A stretch of DNA of 64,000 nucleotides from Cordilura impudica (lineage: Eukaryota > Arthropoda > Insecta > Diptera > Scathophagidae): assembly GCA_963682025.1 (NCBI GenBank), contig OY821520.1:90924492-90988491 (forward strand). The letters are read 5' to 3'. The notes under the pieces are model-generated. The model was not told the DNA's origin. It saw only the letters and a program-made list of their open reading frames with translations, and made no database searches. Shown in pieces: positions 32,900 to 45,212 of the stretch. The position numbers and the translations under genes were made by a program. The first letter of the stretch is position 1. Each line of letters opens with the position of its first letter.

Positions 32900-33578
32900 A
32901 AAATTGAAGCAGCAAATGAAATTAACAAATTAAAAAAGAATTTGTTACAGAAAGAGACAACTCACTTTTTTCCATATTCAGTCCGTGGTTTACGAGAATT
33001 TCATGAAAATTAAGGCTAAAGAATTTTATAAAACTAGTCGAGAGTATTTAGAGCAATGGATTGTTTATAACAAAGATTTAGAAAAACTTAATTGTGCAAA
33101 TTTAACAGAAGTACCACAGTGGAAAGCTGTTCAAAAAGTGCTAGATATATTGATCGAAAAAGAGCATATCGACTGCAATAAAGATACGGAAGTATTCGAT
33201 GAATATTCACTCGTATCTAAATCCGTAACATCGGAGAAAATTGATGAATGGAATCAGCAAAATATTTCTACGGAAAATCGTTTAGTGGAAGTAGTTAAAC
33301 ATTTTACAAGCAATTACTTAAACCCCGCAAATTTTCAAATTATAATTGAATATATTTTATGTTTGCCTGGTACAAATGCGCCGGTTGAACGTGTATTTTC
33401 TTTGATGAACAAGTTGTGGACCGAAGATAAAACTCAATTAAGGGTATCAGCGCTTAAGGCTATGTTAATTATTAAAGTTAATATTAAAAAATCATGGCAA
33501 GAGTCCCACACATATTTGAAATCGTCACCTAAAATTTTGAAAAAAATTTGTGCTTTTGAAAAATATAAAAATGTATAA
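32900..33578 (+). pseudogene. hAT-family transposase, C-terminal fragment
   Basis: An open frame of about 200 codons (32985-33578) ends at a natural stop. The C-terminal ~60 residues carry the hAT dimerisation signature: ILCLPGTNAPVERVFSLMNK, followed by LWTEDKTQLRVSALKAMLII. Upstream lie an aromatic helical region (FYKTSREYLEQW) and a WKAVQKVLDIL segment typical of the preceding insertion domain. There is no ATG at the frame's left edge and no RNase-H-fold catalytic block upstream, so it is 5'-truncated or an exon. The frame is unbroken over 590 bp, which makes it one of the younger relics here. Confidence 0.75.
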
Positions 33579-34120
33579 ACAATTTTTTTTAGTATTATAA
33601 CAATTTTGTTCTACATTTATTTTTTAATTTTACTTTTTTTTTTTTGTTTTCTTTTTTTTGTGTCAAGTGCAAGTTTTACATTTTACAATAAATTTATTTT
33701 ATTTATTTTTATGTAAGAAAAGAATTAAAGAAAATGATGCATTTTTTTATTTAATATTGTATAACTTAAGTCTATTGTCATGGGCACGTTTGGTGGTTAA
33801 TTTTACTGTGAATGGTAAGAAGAAGAAGAACGGTAGTAGCTAGAAGGTTTTTATTTTACATTTTAACAACGATGTAACCAAAATGGGAATGAAGATGGAT
33901 ATTCCGAAAATGGCGTTTTTTTGTAAAAAGTTTAGAAAATAGAAAAATGGAGGAACTTCCTGCCTTTTCGGTTTTGGTTTTGAATGGTGCAGCAGGTGGC
34001 TCCGGAGAATTTTACTAGTGGCAAAAAAATAAAAAAAGGAAAAGTAAAACAACCTTCAAAAATTCAACAGTTTTTATTTCAAAATCAACAGCATTTGCTT
34101 AAAAGAAAACCTTTTTGGTA
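33579..34120. other. Non-coding stretch downstream of the hAT frame
   Basis: AT-rich with T-runs at 33600-33660, and an AAGAAGAAGAAG run near 33820. It probably includes the hAT element's 3' end, but no terminal inverted repeat was identified. Confidence 0.35.
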
Positions 34121-34760
34121 AAGGTTAAAGCCGCAAAACCACCTCGGCTGTCACCCAACGCTGGAGACGCTGCACAAGCACCACCAAGCCAGTGATGTAA
34201 GGTATTGCGAAGGTTTTGGACCATTCGACGGCCAAACTTCGAACGACTGGACGGACAGACGAACCCTCTGAAAAGAGAAAATAAATATTTTTTTTTATTT
34301 TTTTTTGTTTTATGATATATATATATATATATTTTTATTGTGTGGTTTTACAAAACTTATATTAGGGAAAACATTTTGCCGCGTTAGGTCGCCGAAACAG
34401 TCCCTTCGCGAGTGATTGGTGCGGAAAGGTGCGCGTTCCTACATAGGGTTGAGCTCAGGCCTAGGCTAGTGATTAAACCGGGATGATTAGGGTAAAGTGG
34501 CCCCTAATAAAAATGTTTTATTTAACGAGAATATAAGACCAGCCTTTATAATACCATGTTTTAAAAACAAATTTGTTATAAAAATAATATATATAAAAAA
34601 TATATATATATATATATAAAGTGAACTAAAAACAAATAAGAATAAATAAATTGCAAAAATGAATTACGTACGGGTGTACTTACCATTCGGACACGTAAAC
34701 GGACGGACAAGCCTTTAGCGCCTACACACCGCAATGCAGCCAGGCGTAAATAATTAAATA
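34121..34760 (-). other. GC-richer block with splice-like exon pair
   Basis: On the minus strand a candidate exon at about 34755-34683 ends tgtccgaatg followed by donor GTAAGTACAC. A candidate acceptor ttttctcttttcag ends at about 34272, before AGGGTTCG. Joined, the two give a frame of roughly 55 codons without a good ATG (its middle reads SLAVEWSKTFAIPYITGLVV), or a 39-codon frame from ATG. I recognise neither. The block lies just downstream of the Gypsy-group pol relic on the same strand, so it may be that element's LTR or leader, or an unrelated transcript. Confidence 0.25.
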
Positions 34761-35500
34761 GTGATTTTTTTTTGCCAGATTATTAATTTTCATGGTATAT
34801 GAGTTTTTTGTGTTTTTTTTTTATAGACTCAATACACATTACATATCCTTTCATTTCTGTTATAGATCATGCTGTGTGAATCTAGAAGGAGTAGAGCGCT
34901 ATATTTGTTTATATGCCTATTTACCCAATTGAAGTTTTGAATATGCAGAAATTTAGATAATCAGAAAATAGAACATGGATTTATGAAACTTTATTTTGGA
35001 AAATTTTAGTTTTTTTTTATGAATAAAACATGGAATTTTTTGATTCAATTTTATAACGTTAAATATGGAGTTGTTTTCCTTTTTGAAGATGAATAATTAA
35101 ACTCGGAGTGGTAGCAGGGTTAGGAAAGAAAAGAAAGTTAAGTAAAGTAAGTATGTTTGGGACATCGAGAAGTTTGCTGAACGATGTCAAGGTGAGGTCC
35201 CAATTGGGATCTCAAGTGGGAGGGCCTTGGTCTGAAAACAACACCAATCAGATCAAATTACGGTGAGTGTACTATAGGGAGTTATTGTGTGTCAGTTTTT
35301 TTTTTTTTTTTGATAAAGCGTAAGTAAGCTTCGGGTCCCATAATTTTCTTTTATTTCATGAAAAATTTTCAGGCTGGCATGATATAAATTTTCTTGTGTC
35401 TGTCAAACTTGGTAGATTCGTTGGCAAGAACCACCCTAATCCGGCGAGCTCTAGCCGAGCAAAACGCGGGCATGCCAGCGATGCCAACAATCTGGCCACT
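34761..35500. other. Possible LTR or 3' region of the Gypsy-group relic
   Basis: AT-rich sequence with GC-richer patches at 35155-35280 and 35400-35500. It follows the end of the integrase frame on the minus strand, where a 3' LTR would be expected. No matching 5' LTR is present in the window, so the assignment is inference. Confidence 0.3.
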
Positions 35501-35509
35501 ATAAATTAT

Positions 35510-37220
35510 TGTTTGACCACAGCTGACAGTACACTATTCTTATGAAATATTTTTTCATTAACTTTCTTATCAACTATGGTTACATTATTTCTAAAATCTA
35601 TTTTCTTAATCTTATATGGCCCTTTATATGCCATCTCTAACTTGTGTCCTGCACCATTTATTACAAAGCTAAATCTCCTATTTTAAAATTGTAATCTAAT
35701 TTTATTTTATCATAATTAATTTTTTTTTTATTTTATTTATATCTAATAGTTTTTTAACTATATCTATTGCTACTTCTAACATAAATTTAATTTCCTTAGC
35801 ATACTTATCTATATTATAAAGTGGTGCAACTCTATCTACTTCACTAAATTGTCTAAAACTGTTTGGAATTTTTTCTAAAATAAGTTCATAAGGGTACATT
35901 AAGGTACAGTACGTGAAATATTTGAGCCATTCATCCCAGTCGTCTTTATCTACTGATAGTTTATCTACTGGTAGTTTCGTACGTATTCATTAAAAGTTCT
36001 GTGACTTCTTCCTAGCATACCTACTGTCTGGTGATGATGTGCTGTCGATGTGCGTTTATATGTTTTCAATAGGTTACAAAGTTCTGTCAGTATTGAGTTC
36101 TTGTATTCTGTGCCCATATCCAAAATTAACGTTCTCATTGGACCGTATATAAGCACAAAATTTCAAATATCGCTTTTGCGATCGTCTTAGCTGATTTATC
36201 TTTTATTGGTATTGTTGCCAGGTATTTAGTTAAGTCACATATCATTGTGACTGCATACTCATTTCCATAAATTGACTTTGGAAATGGTCCAATTGTATCT
36301 ACGTACACCATATCAAAAGCCCTATTTGGTGTCTCGGTTATAGTCACTGGACTTTTTATATGTTTCTCCGTTTTAGCTAATTGATATTTATGACATGTCT
36401 TCACATATTTTGCAATGTCTTTTGTCATATTTTTCCAGTAATAATATCTCCTGATCTTCTCAGTGGTTCAATATATCCCACAATATCCTCCTTCTATAGG
36501 GTCATCATGGTATTTCAGCATTATCTCACGTATTGCCTTTGCATTCATGTTATCAATTTGATAATAGCGCTATTCTGATTTTATTCATATTTTATTTCCC
36601 ACGTTCTCAAATTCACTTATCGAGACGAATTCGAAAATCCTCTCATGTGGTGAAATTTGAATCTTATTAATATTTAGTTTACAGGCTATTCGTTCAAGCC
36701 TAGGGAAAAATTGTCCTAAGTCAATATTCGCTTTAGTAAACAAATCTATTGTTATGCTAGCATATATTGATTTTTCCTTTTTGATATAACATCTGTGGGT
36801 TAAAATCTTTAATTTATAATATTTTTTGACGTCTATATTATTCAATTGTATATGTAACTTGGGTCTACCATTGTTATTGATATTTTGCTGATTTACTACT
36901 GGTTTACTAATTTTCATTTCATTAGTCATCGATCTTGTCGTGACCCTTAAAACGGATGAAATCATGTCGTTGATATCTTTTAAGTCATTTATTGTAATAC
37001 GCGACAGTGCGTCGGCAGCATAATTATCTTTTACTCTCAGTTTTTGTTCATAGAACTTGTTGGTAGTAATTGTTTCAGTCCCTGAACCAAAAATATTAAT
37101 TTTAAGTCGATTGAGTCTTCTTTTATTTCTACCTCGTTAATAACATTTGCATTAGGATTCTCTATTTTTTTTGACCATCTCCCATTTTCCTTCGTATTTG
37201 AAAATTTACAAGACTTAAAT
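35510..37220 (-). pseudogene. Gypsy-group (Metaviridae) pol relic: RNase H end and integrase
   Basis: Minus-strand remains of an LTR retrotransposon. In order: the RNase H tail with DNYAADALSR (~37035-37000), a linker frame (36965-36585), the zinc-binding region with YHDDPIEGG near 36510 and CHKYQ at ~36390 (second Cys of the expected CxxC changed to Tyr), the first integrase Asp in VYVDTIGPFPKS, and the second in LILDMGTEYKN. Where the catalytic Glu is expected (before RSHRTF at ~36000) there is Gly. The integrase C-terminus runs to ~35702, and a GPY-type module (MAYKGPYKIKKI) ends near 35516. Frameshifts occur near 36150 and 35700-35960, with stops near 36470. The 412/mdg1-like group is my best guess. 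It is non-functional. Confidence 0.75.
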
Positions 37221-37780
37221 ACTTCATCAGCTACAATAAATTAAGTATAAAAATAGTTATGATATAAATGGATCTAATGCAATTAAGATTAAATTTTAAT
37301 AAATTATTTATGTTTTTATTTTTAATATTATTATTATTATACATTAATTTAATTATTATTAAAAATAAATAAAAAATAATAATTTTTCAATATTTCTATA
37401 GAAAAAAAGCGATTTTTTTCCTGAGGTTAACATATTCTGGGTATTACAGTATCGAGGGTATAAAATTTTAGTTAGGTATGTTATATACCGTCGGAAAGGT
37501 TAATTTGTCTAGTTTCTCAGTATAAGTGTTATTTGTAAGGTTTTAGATACAAACAGGAAAAAATTCAAAATAGCGAATTTGTGAAAAATTGAAAAACCGT
37601 TGTCTTGAGTTACAAAACATTTATTTTGATAGATATCCCACTCCCATCCCACTAAGCGACCAAAAAGTTCTTAAAGGAAAAATCCTAAGCTTTCTTATGA
37701 AAAAAAAAAATATGCCCTTTTTGAAAAAAAAGGCAAAAAATGCTTTAATTTAGCAAAAAAAAAAGAGTCTACAAATTTTT
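37221..37780. other. Very AT-rich non-coding stretch
   Basis: TAATTATT-type low complexity at 37300-37390, then unassigned sequence. Upstream pol and gag parts of the Gypsy relic are not recognisable here. Confidence 0.4.
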
Positions 37781-38080
37781 TATTTTTTTTTTTTAAGTAT
37801 TTTTTTCCGAAATATTGAATAAATAGCTATCTAAACTCTTTAGGAGAAAATTTTCTAAGAACAATAGGTAATAAGTTACATGGATGAGAAGAAACACCTG
37901 TTTGGCCAAAATGTCAAATTTTGATCCCTCTAACTCAGAGAGATCTCGACCGATCTAATTGAAAAATTGTGTCTAAACTACTATCCTATAGGACTAACTT
38001 TGGTGCAAATTTCATCCCGTTCGGAAGACATTGGTTTCAAAAGTTGGTGCACTTGACATGAAATCCCCCATATACATATT
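37781..38080 (+). repeat. Dispersed repeat T, copy 1
   Basis: tagctatctaaactctttag, taagaacaataggtaataag, ctctaactcagagaga and ggtgcaaatttcatcccgtt occur in the same order at 46260-46530. About 85 percent identical by eye, with a few indels. Non-coding. Confidence 0.72.
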
Positions 38081-38826
38081 TAGTTTATAAAATATAAAAT
38101 ATTACATTTTATTTTAATTTCTGTTTTTTTTTTAACAGCATAATTACAATAATTTTTTCTTTTATATAATTGTATCAAGATTAAATATAAGCTTTTCAAA
38201 GAGAACAAATCAGATTAATTGAACCACATTCCTTTGTTGATTTTTCTTACAAATTACTGTTTTTTTCTTTTCTATTTTAACGTCTTCTGGTTGCATAGCG
38301 GGATGCTCCTCTTTTTTTTTTTTTTTTTTTTTTTGTTAAACTAGGATGAACTACCTGTCCGTTGTTTTATTAGGGGTATATTGATGTGTATATTGATATA
38401 TACCTGGGGTATATTGATGTGTTCTTCCTTCGATTTCTGCTGGCCCGTCCTTCTTATGTACTCTTCTATGGAGATTTGGCCCTTCCGCCATTGATTTTTA
38501 AGCTCCACTGTCTTTAGGCCAGACAGAATCTTCCTTCAGCGCAGCTGATGGATCGTTGTGGCTGTATTGTATTATTATTCCCAGAATTGCTCAATTTGAG
38601 AGCATAATCCTTGTATATATTTTTTCTACAATGCTCATCTAAGGAGCACTGGCAGGATCGCCATATAGCAAACAACACTCAAGCAATATATATACATATA
38701 TACACAATATATTTTTAGTTATATATTAAGATTTTATTATAATTTTATTTATTGAATCTTTTTATGCTAAAATTATTATTGATTGATTTAATAAAAATGT
38801 TCTTCTTTATGTATAAATATTTCAAC
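38081..38826. other. Non-coding stretch with a poly-T tract
   Basis: Poly-T at about 38311-38335, then tandem-like ggggtatattgatgtgt repeats at 38373-38422. A GC-richer segment at 38420-38680 reads on the minus strand as several short frames with Cys and Arg (WRSCQCSLDEHC), unassigned. Confidence 0.35.
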
Positions 38827-41800
38827 CTATATTAACAACAACGTGATATCTGCACTTGGCTCAGCATAAACATAAGTGCGCAAGCGTAGCAATAAACTAC
38901 AACAACAACATACACATTCATGCAATCTTTCGTAAATGCAGTGGTCAACAATATTGATATTTGTTACTTCCGCATTTGCAAATATTGTACTGTATACTGT
39001 GTGGGTATTATACAGCATACTACAAAAGTCGTGTTACGCTACAAAATTCATAATGTGTTTATATAACCCAGAGACTGTACTAGGAGAAACTTTTGTCTTA
39101 CCAGTTATTGTTTTAAAAGCATATTTTGGATTAATATTAAAAATTCTAATAATTTTTCATAGACATTGCCTTTTCAATCCATTTTGAAATAAAATTTTGG
39201 TTAAATGTTTTTATTATATTGGAAAACATAGTTGTAAAACATATTATAATTTCTTCAAGTATTCTTTTACATATGCAAATGAATGTTATAGATTTTTTTC
39301 GGGCGCAAGCGTTATTCGTACGTCTTCGCAAAAATTAAAGAGTTTCTGATTGACATTAGTTTGAGGGTGGCCAGAATGATTCCTTTTTTGGAATTGACTA
39401 AGCAGATAACTATGAGACTTGGATATCTTTTAGAGAACGGAAAAATAAGGGAGGTGTACGTCTTTGTAGCTGTCAATATCATATTTATGTGATGCAAATG
39501 GTGTTGAAAAATGACGTATTTTCGTTCTTTAATTTTTTTTTCATATTTAGTCCATAAAAACAATTCACCGCTAACAGTTCGCGTATATTGGAACGAGGTT
39601 GGACCACGAACACCGATCAATAGAAAATGCAAATAGAAGCTCTCGTTGCTTGGGTGGATTGTGTAAATAAGATCTAACGCGTCGGTGGAAAATACATGTG
39701 CGTAACCTGCAACTGGATTTCCTTGTTTTCTCCGTTGAAATTTCTTTGATGATTGATTCTAAACATATTTTGCCATTTCGGGTTAAAAGTAAAAATAAAT
39801 GAATTATTTCCATTCCTACAAAAATCTGTTCATTTTCTACTTTGACTCAGGTTACATGTGCAGACTCATGCTAGTGTTCATATCATCGTAAATGATGCTG
39901 ACACTATATTCTTTTATGATCGAAAACACTATAGAATTTACGTACTCTTTACCTTTTATTTATTTAGTTTTTTTCTTGTTCAACCATACATTATCATCTC
40001 CGTACTTTCATATTGTAGAATGTGTTCATCTTTACATATTACTCGTATTTATGTATGTCTGTCTAATTGTGCGTCCTCCTTTTTCTGCTTATATAAGTAT
40101 ATAGCGTATAGATTTATAAAATGTTATGAACTATTCCCTTTTTCCTCAATTTCATTCACTTTGTATGCCAATGATGTTAGTGGATTGTTGTTGTTGTTGT
40201 TAGTGCTTTTCAAAAGGCAGTCAATGTAAATGCTAGTGCTTTAACTAAATGATTTTTAATAAAATAAAAAAATATGTTTGTTTTCATATTATCTTTGGTT
40301 TATTTGTATGTGGGAGTGTGTGTGTGTGTGTGTGTATGTGTTGAAGTAGAAAAAGTACTCGTAGCATTTGTCTATCGAACAAACGCATCTATACAAAGTT
40401 ATTCATAGTTAAACACAAACAAAGCACTAACACATGTAACATATGGATCTATCCTATCGGTGTTTAATTGAATTTATGAACAGCAATCTCAAAGTATTCA
40501 CATGCATATTATAACATTGCTAATACACTTGAGAATAGAATATTACACTGGATGGAAAATTTTGGTAAATTCATGCTCCTCACCTTAATTTTTAATAAAA
40601 CTTTCTTTGACACTGGCTCAAAACGGAATCTGAGAAAATTAAAGATTTATTTAGGTAGCTACAATAACAGGAGGTAACACTTTAAATTCGTTGCGGATTT
40701 ATTATCCGTTATTGGATAATTTTTATCAGTTAGAAAAATAGTTTAAGCGGACTTCGAGAAATGGTTATCTTAAGCATATTTTTGAGCCTTTATTTACATT
40801 GTCATTTCTAGTTTATGGGATATCGCTGATAGAAAATTTTAAAATTGTTATTTATTCCCGTTTTTATCTCACTGCTGGGCCCTGTTTATAATATTGTTAA
40901 AGTTTAAAGACGCGATTTACATTAATCAAGTTACGCAGGTTTCAAAAATGCTGTAAGTATGGGAATGATAATTTCATTTCATTTCATTTATTCAGGCAAT
41001 GGAATAGAAGAGTTTCTTACAGCCTATAACTTAAATCAAAAATTAATATATAAATTAAATAAATATGTCTGATTTTATTAATTAAATAACTCAAAGAGAA
41101 ACAGCTTGAAACTTTCTTTTGAACTGCAAAATTCAATAGTGCCATTCAAATTTTTTTTAATGGCCATTTTATACTAATAGACTAAAGCTTATCAGACTTC
41201 CAAATCTTGAGAGTAGAAGGACCATTTTAGGTGTCACCTTTTTTTCAACTTTGCGAATGGGGACGCTCGGAGTTTGTTTTATCAAATTTAAATTTTAATA
41301 TACTTTCTAGATTCACAGGAGATTTTAATCCGCCTCATTTGGACTATTTTAGAACTAGTTATGCTAATTTTAACCTTTCCACAGAATTTGTCATGGTTAT
41401 AATAAGTTACACAATTTCGTTGATTTTAATTGTAATGTATTGAAAGTAAAGCGCGGTGTAACTGAATATCAATTAACTATTTTTTTGTTCTTTATGCTTT
41501 TAAGTTTGTTTGTTCCTAATATCAACTGATGACATAGTCTATAGCTGATTTACGATCACACAATCTAATTGCCAGCTCTTGGAATGCGCCAAGATTTGGA
41601 CCATGGTGTGTACGTGGTCCCAACGTTAAGGGGGCGTACCCGTTTAGTCAGATGGGGCGCGTAACTGTAAGGCGGGGCTCGTTCGTTTAGATAATAAAAG
41701 ATATCCTAATATGTTTCTTAATTTTTGACCTATTTTATTTCTTTGCTTTCTCTCTAATTTGTTCCTTTTGTAGCAAAGCTAATTTATTCATAGTTATAGC

Positions 41801-41944
41801 TATTGCTTCTATTACATAAAGTACTTTTTTTTTAAGCCCGATAGAACTTGAAATTGTAAAAAATAACACAAGACATTAAATTTTATTCAAAGAAATAATT
41901 TCGTTCGAAAGACCAATTTAAGGCATTGATATTTTAAATTGATT
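38827..41944. other. Long stretch without recognised genes
   Basis: Frames of up to 123 codons occur (for example 39858-40229) but have hydrophobic, low-complexity composition and no motif. A (GT)n microsatellite lies at about 40315-40340, and (GTT)n at 40188-40202. A GC-richer patch at 41570-41660 is unassigned. This is the longest interval with no clear transposon relic and could be host intron or intergenic DNA. Confidence 0.4.
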
Positions 41945-42227
41945 TTGATGAAGCTCATTCTGGACGTAAAATTTTTTGCCACTTTTTCGAGCATTGTTAG
42001 CCGTGAAACACACTAACAATGTTGACCTTCAAGGCGTCAATTGTTGCTGGTTTATCAGCATAAATCAGTGACTTTACGTAGCCCCACAAGAAATAGTCGA
42101 TGGTTGCGGTCAGCGTATGGCAAAGAGCTCCATCCTGTTGAGACCAGATCTGGCAAAATTCCATCCATATTTTCACACAAAAAATCATCGATCGATCTTC
42201 ATTGAACACAATGTGAGCTCCTGTCAC
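41945..42227 (-). pseudogene. Mariner transposase fragment
   Basis: Minus-strand frame: HIVFNEDRSMIF, then WSQQDGALCHT, then directly DYFLWGYVKSLIYADKPATI. The second catalytic Asp (QQDGA) and the DYFLWGYVKS block match the mariner at 8648-9522. About 30 residues between them, including the third Asp, are deleted. It is the same subfamily but a different, more diverged copy. It ends next to the LINE fragment starting at 42230. Confidence 0.78.
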
Positions 42228-42229
42228 CG

Positions 42230-43326
42230 TTGATGAACTTTGGGGGTAATTTTACGATCCAAATACCGACTAGGGAAGAGTGGGCCGCAAACTCTGTCAT
42301 AGACAGGGCTACGATCTCAGTGTATATTGACGGTTCGAAGACGGAAGAAGGTACAGGTTCAGGGGTCCACGCCGAGCAACTTGACATTCAGGTTACTCGA
42401 AGAATCGCTGACAAATGTAGTGTTTTTCAGGCAACGAAAATAATTCTGGAACTGGATATAGATCCAAAGACCATTAGCATTTTCGTGGACAGTCCTGCTG
42501 CTCTCAGAGCTCTGAAATCAAAGACAGTTAGACCGAAGTATGTGAGAAAATGTATCAGGTCGCTCGACCGGATCCGGTAGCACACCGTGAGGCTGATATG
42601 AGTTCCAAGATGTAGTTGGGTCAAAGGAAACGAGCTGGCTGACGAGTGTGCGCGGAAAGGCTCAGTTTCTCTGAGCGGGACGATGGATACTGATATTAGA
42701 ATCCCTATCAGAGCTGTCTAATCTGATTCAAGAGGCAGCTGATCTTAAATTAAGGACAAGGTGGACGCAACTGACCTTCTGCAGAATATCTCAAATCCTA
42801 TGGCCCTTGCCTAATCCAAGGAGAATGAAATGACTCCTTGCATTTGGTAAAGGGACAATCGGCCTACTTATAGGAGTACCCACGAGACTCTGTGTAATAG
42901 GGCAGATGGCTGAATGCATAGGTGTCTCGAGAGCTGTCTTCTGTAGGAGCTGTATGGATGTGGACGAAGAGAAGTTAGTGCAACATTTGCTGTGTAAATG
43001 TCCAGGACTGCAGGAGCGACGCCTTAGATATCTTGGGCGAAGTTTCTTCGATAACATGGGCTGCATAGTAGATGTTCCACTTGGTGACCTTGCGGACCCT
43101 TGAGGGAATCAAGCTGGTTCAGGAGGGATGCATAACGGACGAAAAGGGTGTTTTCACTTGTTATTTTCTTTTCCTTTCATTTTCCATACCCTTTACACTA
43201 CATATCTGTACTCTTTAATCCATTTTCTTATCTCTACCTTCCGGCACTTTCTAAAGGGTTTCCCAATGGGCCATATGGCCTCCGAATATAAACGCCTTCG
43301 GGCGGCTGACCCATCCAACCTAACCT
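42230..43326 (+). pseudogene. LINE 3' end: RNase H domain, zinc knuckle and 3' UTR
   Basis: The RNase H domain starts ISVYIDGSKTEEGTGSGVHA (metal-binding Asp in YIDGS) and continues with FVDSPAALRALKS and, after frameshifts, VKGNELADECARKGS. A CCHC-type C-terminus follows at 42930-43080: FCRSCMDVDEEKLVQHLLCK, then CPGLQERRLRYLG. The 3' UTR contains cttcgggcggctgacccatc and ends ccaacctaacc at 43326, before a Helentron. An RNase H domain after the RT is known in I, R1 and LOA-type LINEs. Stops near 42578-42720 and several frameshifts inactivate it. It is unlike the other three LINE relics here. Confidence 0.72.
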
Positions 43327-44870
43327 TTTTATACCCTATACCACTATGTGGTTTGGGTATAATGACTTTGTGCTGCTGTTTGTAACTACCAAAAATCAGA
43401 ATTACTATCTGATTCGATATAACGATGTCCGTCCGCCCGTCCGTCCGTCCATCTGTGTGTCCATGTAAAGCTTGTAATCAAACTGCAGGTCGCAAATATG
43501 AATATATTTTGACGAAATTTGGCATTTTATCTTTTATCGGCCATGGATGAACGCTATTGAAATTGGTGAGAATCGGTCCATGGTCAGACCTAGCCCCCAT
43601 ATAAATGACCCCTATGAAATCGACATAAATTGCCATAAGATCCCAAGTATTGTATAGATCTTAGTCAAATTGGGTTTGTATGTGTTTATTACATCTATTA
43701 ATGAATAGCCCAAAAACGATACCTATGGGACAACTCTTAGTCATAGGCCCATTATAGAGCTGCTTCCCGATCTTCACTTAAATCTATCAAAAAACAAAAC
43801 AAGTAAGAAATTATAGTCGGTCTAGACCGACTATACGATACCCTATACCATGCGTTTAGAAACCCTATCTCTTAGGCCCAACTAACTGGACATAGAAAAT
43901 AAGCAAAAACCAAATTTGAGTGGGATTTTTATTAATTTTTTTGGCTGCAGATATGAAAAAGTTCATATCGGCTGCTATATCTATATGGGGACTAGGACCA
44001 AAAATGGACCAATCCTGATCATGTTTGGTAAAGTCTCTTGTATTTTGCAAAACTATATACAAACAAAATTTGAGAAGAATCAGTGCAATATTTTTGTTTT
44101 TAATAGATTTAAGTGAAGATCGGGAAGTAGTCTATATGGGGCCAAAGGGACCATTTTTGGAGTATTCATTAATGGATATAATGAACGCATACAAACCCAA
44201 TTTGAGTAAGATCTTTATGACAATTTGGATCTTATGGCAATTTATGTCGATTTCATAGGGGTAAGTTGTATGGGGGTTAGGTCTGAACATGGGCCGATTC
44301 TCACCAATTTCAATAGCGTTCATCCCATGGCTGATAAAAGATAAAATGCCAAATTTCGTCAAAATATATTCATATTTGCGACCTGCAGTTTGATTACAAA
44401 CTTTACATGGACACACAGACGGACGGACGGACGGACGGACATTGTTAAATCAACTCAAAAAGTGATTCCGATTCGATCGGTATAATTAAAGATGGGTCTA
44501 AGTCAAATATTTTTGGTTGTTACAAACAGCAGCACAAAGTCATTATACCCAAACCACATAGTGGTATAGGGCATAAATATTGCACTGATTCATCTCAAAT
44601 TTTGTTTGTATATATTTTTGCAAAATACAAGAGACTTTACCAACCAAGGTCAGGATCGGTCCATTTTTGGACCCAGGCCCAATTAGGCATAGCATCGGAT
44701 GTAAATTTTTTCATATCTGCAGCCAAAAAAAATAATAAAAATGCCACTGAAATATGGTTTATGCTTATTTTCTATATCCAATTAGTTGGGCTTAAGAGAT
44801 AGGGTCTCACAACGCATGGTATAGGGCATCGTATAGTCGGTCTGGACCGACTATAATTTTCTTACTTGTT
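43327..44870 (+). mobile_element. DINE-1-like Helentron (outer), split by a second copy
   Basis: The 5' part occupies 43327-43797 and the 3' part 44578-44870. Both are in plus orientation and join smoothly at caaaa / tattgcactgatt, as seen in uninterrupted copies. The hairpin has one change (GTCGGTCTGGACCGAC). It ends cttacttgtt at 44870. Confidence 0.9.
43798..44577 (-). mobile_element. DINE-1-like Helentron (inner), nested in reverse
   Basis: A complete minus-strand copy (start acaagtaagaaattatagtc, end agtggtatagggcataaa) inserted into the outer copy within its aaaaacaaaaatatt tract. The inner copy must be younger than the outer one. Confidence 0.9.
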
Positions 44871-45212
44871 ATAGATGTAATGGAGTCTATGGCTTCTGCT
44901 GTGGATTGGTCTAATTCTATATGTGGCAAATTTTCGATAAAACATGAACGAAGTTGGCGAAAGAACAACGCATGTGTGATGGTCTCGTGCCTTTTATTCC
45001 TCACCAGCTGGATCATGCAGGACGAATCGATAAAATTTAATTTTCTTCCACATTTTCGTTTACAGAGGCGACATTCCCTTCAATATGCACATTCTTTACA
45101 TGCTGATTTTATTGAATCATTTCGAGATTACGTGGTATGAAATCTACGCACAGTTCCACGAATGGCTTGCCCAGATGGACAGTTGAGTGCACCATAAAAA
45201 TCACGAAGTCAT
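44871..45212. other. Unassigned stretch with moderate coding look
   Basis: Frames of 69-86 codons overlap on both strands at 44807-45140. The composition is less AT-biased than the surroundings, but no motif was recognised. It could be part of the element that hosts the TIR element at 45213. Confidence 0.3.

Noticed and set aside
39858..40229. 123-codon hydrophobic frame
   Set aside because: Low-complexity Y/F/S/L composition, overlapping alternative frame, no motif, no sign of splicing or conservation within the window.
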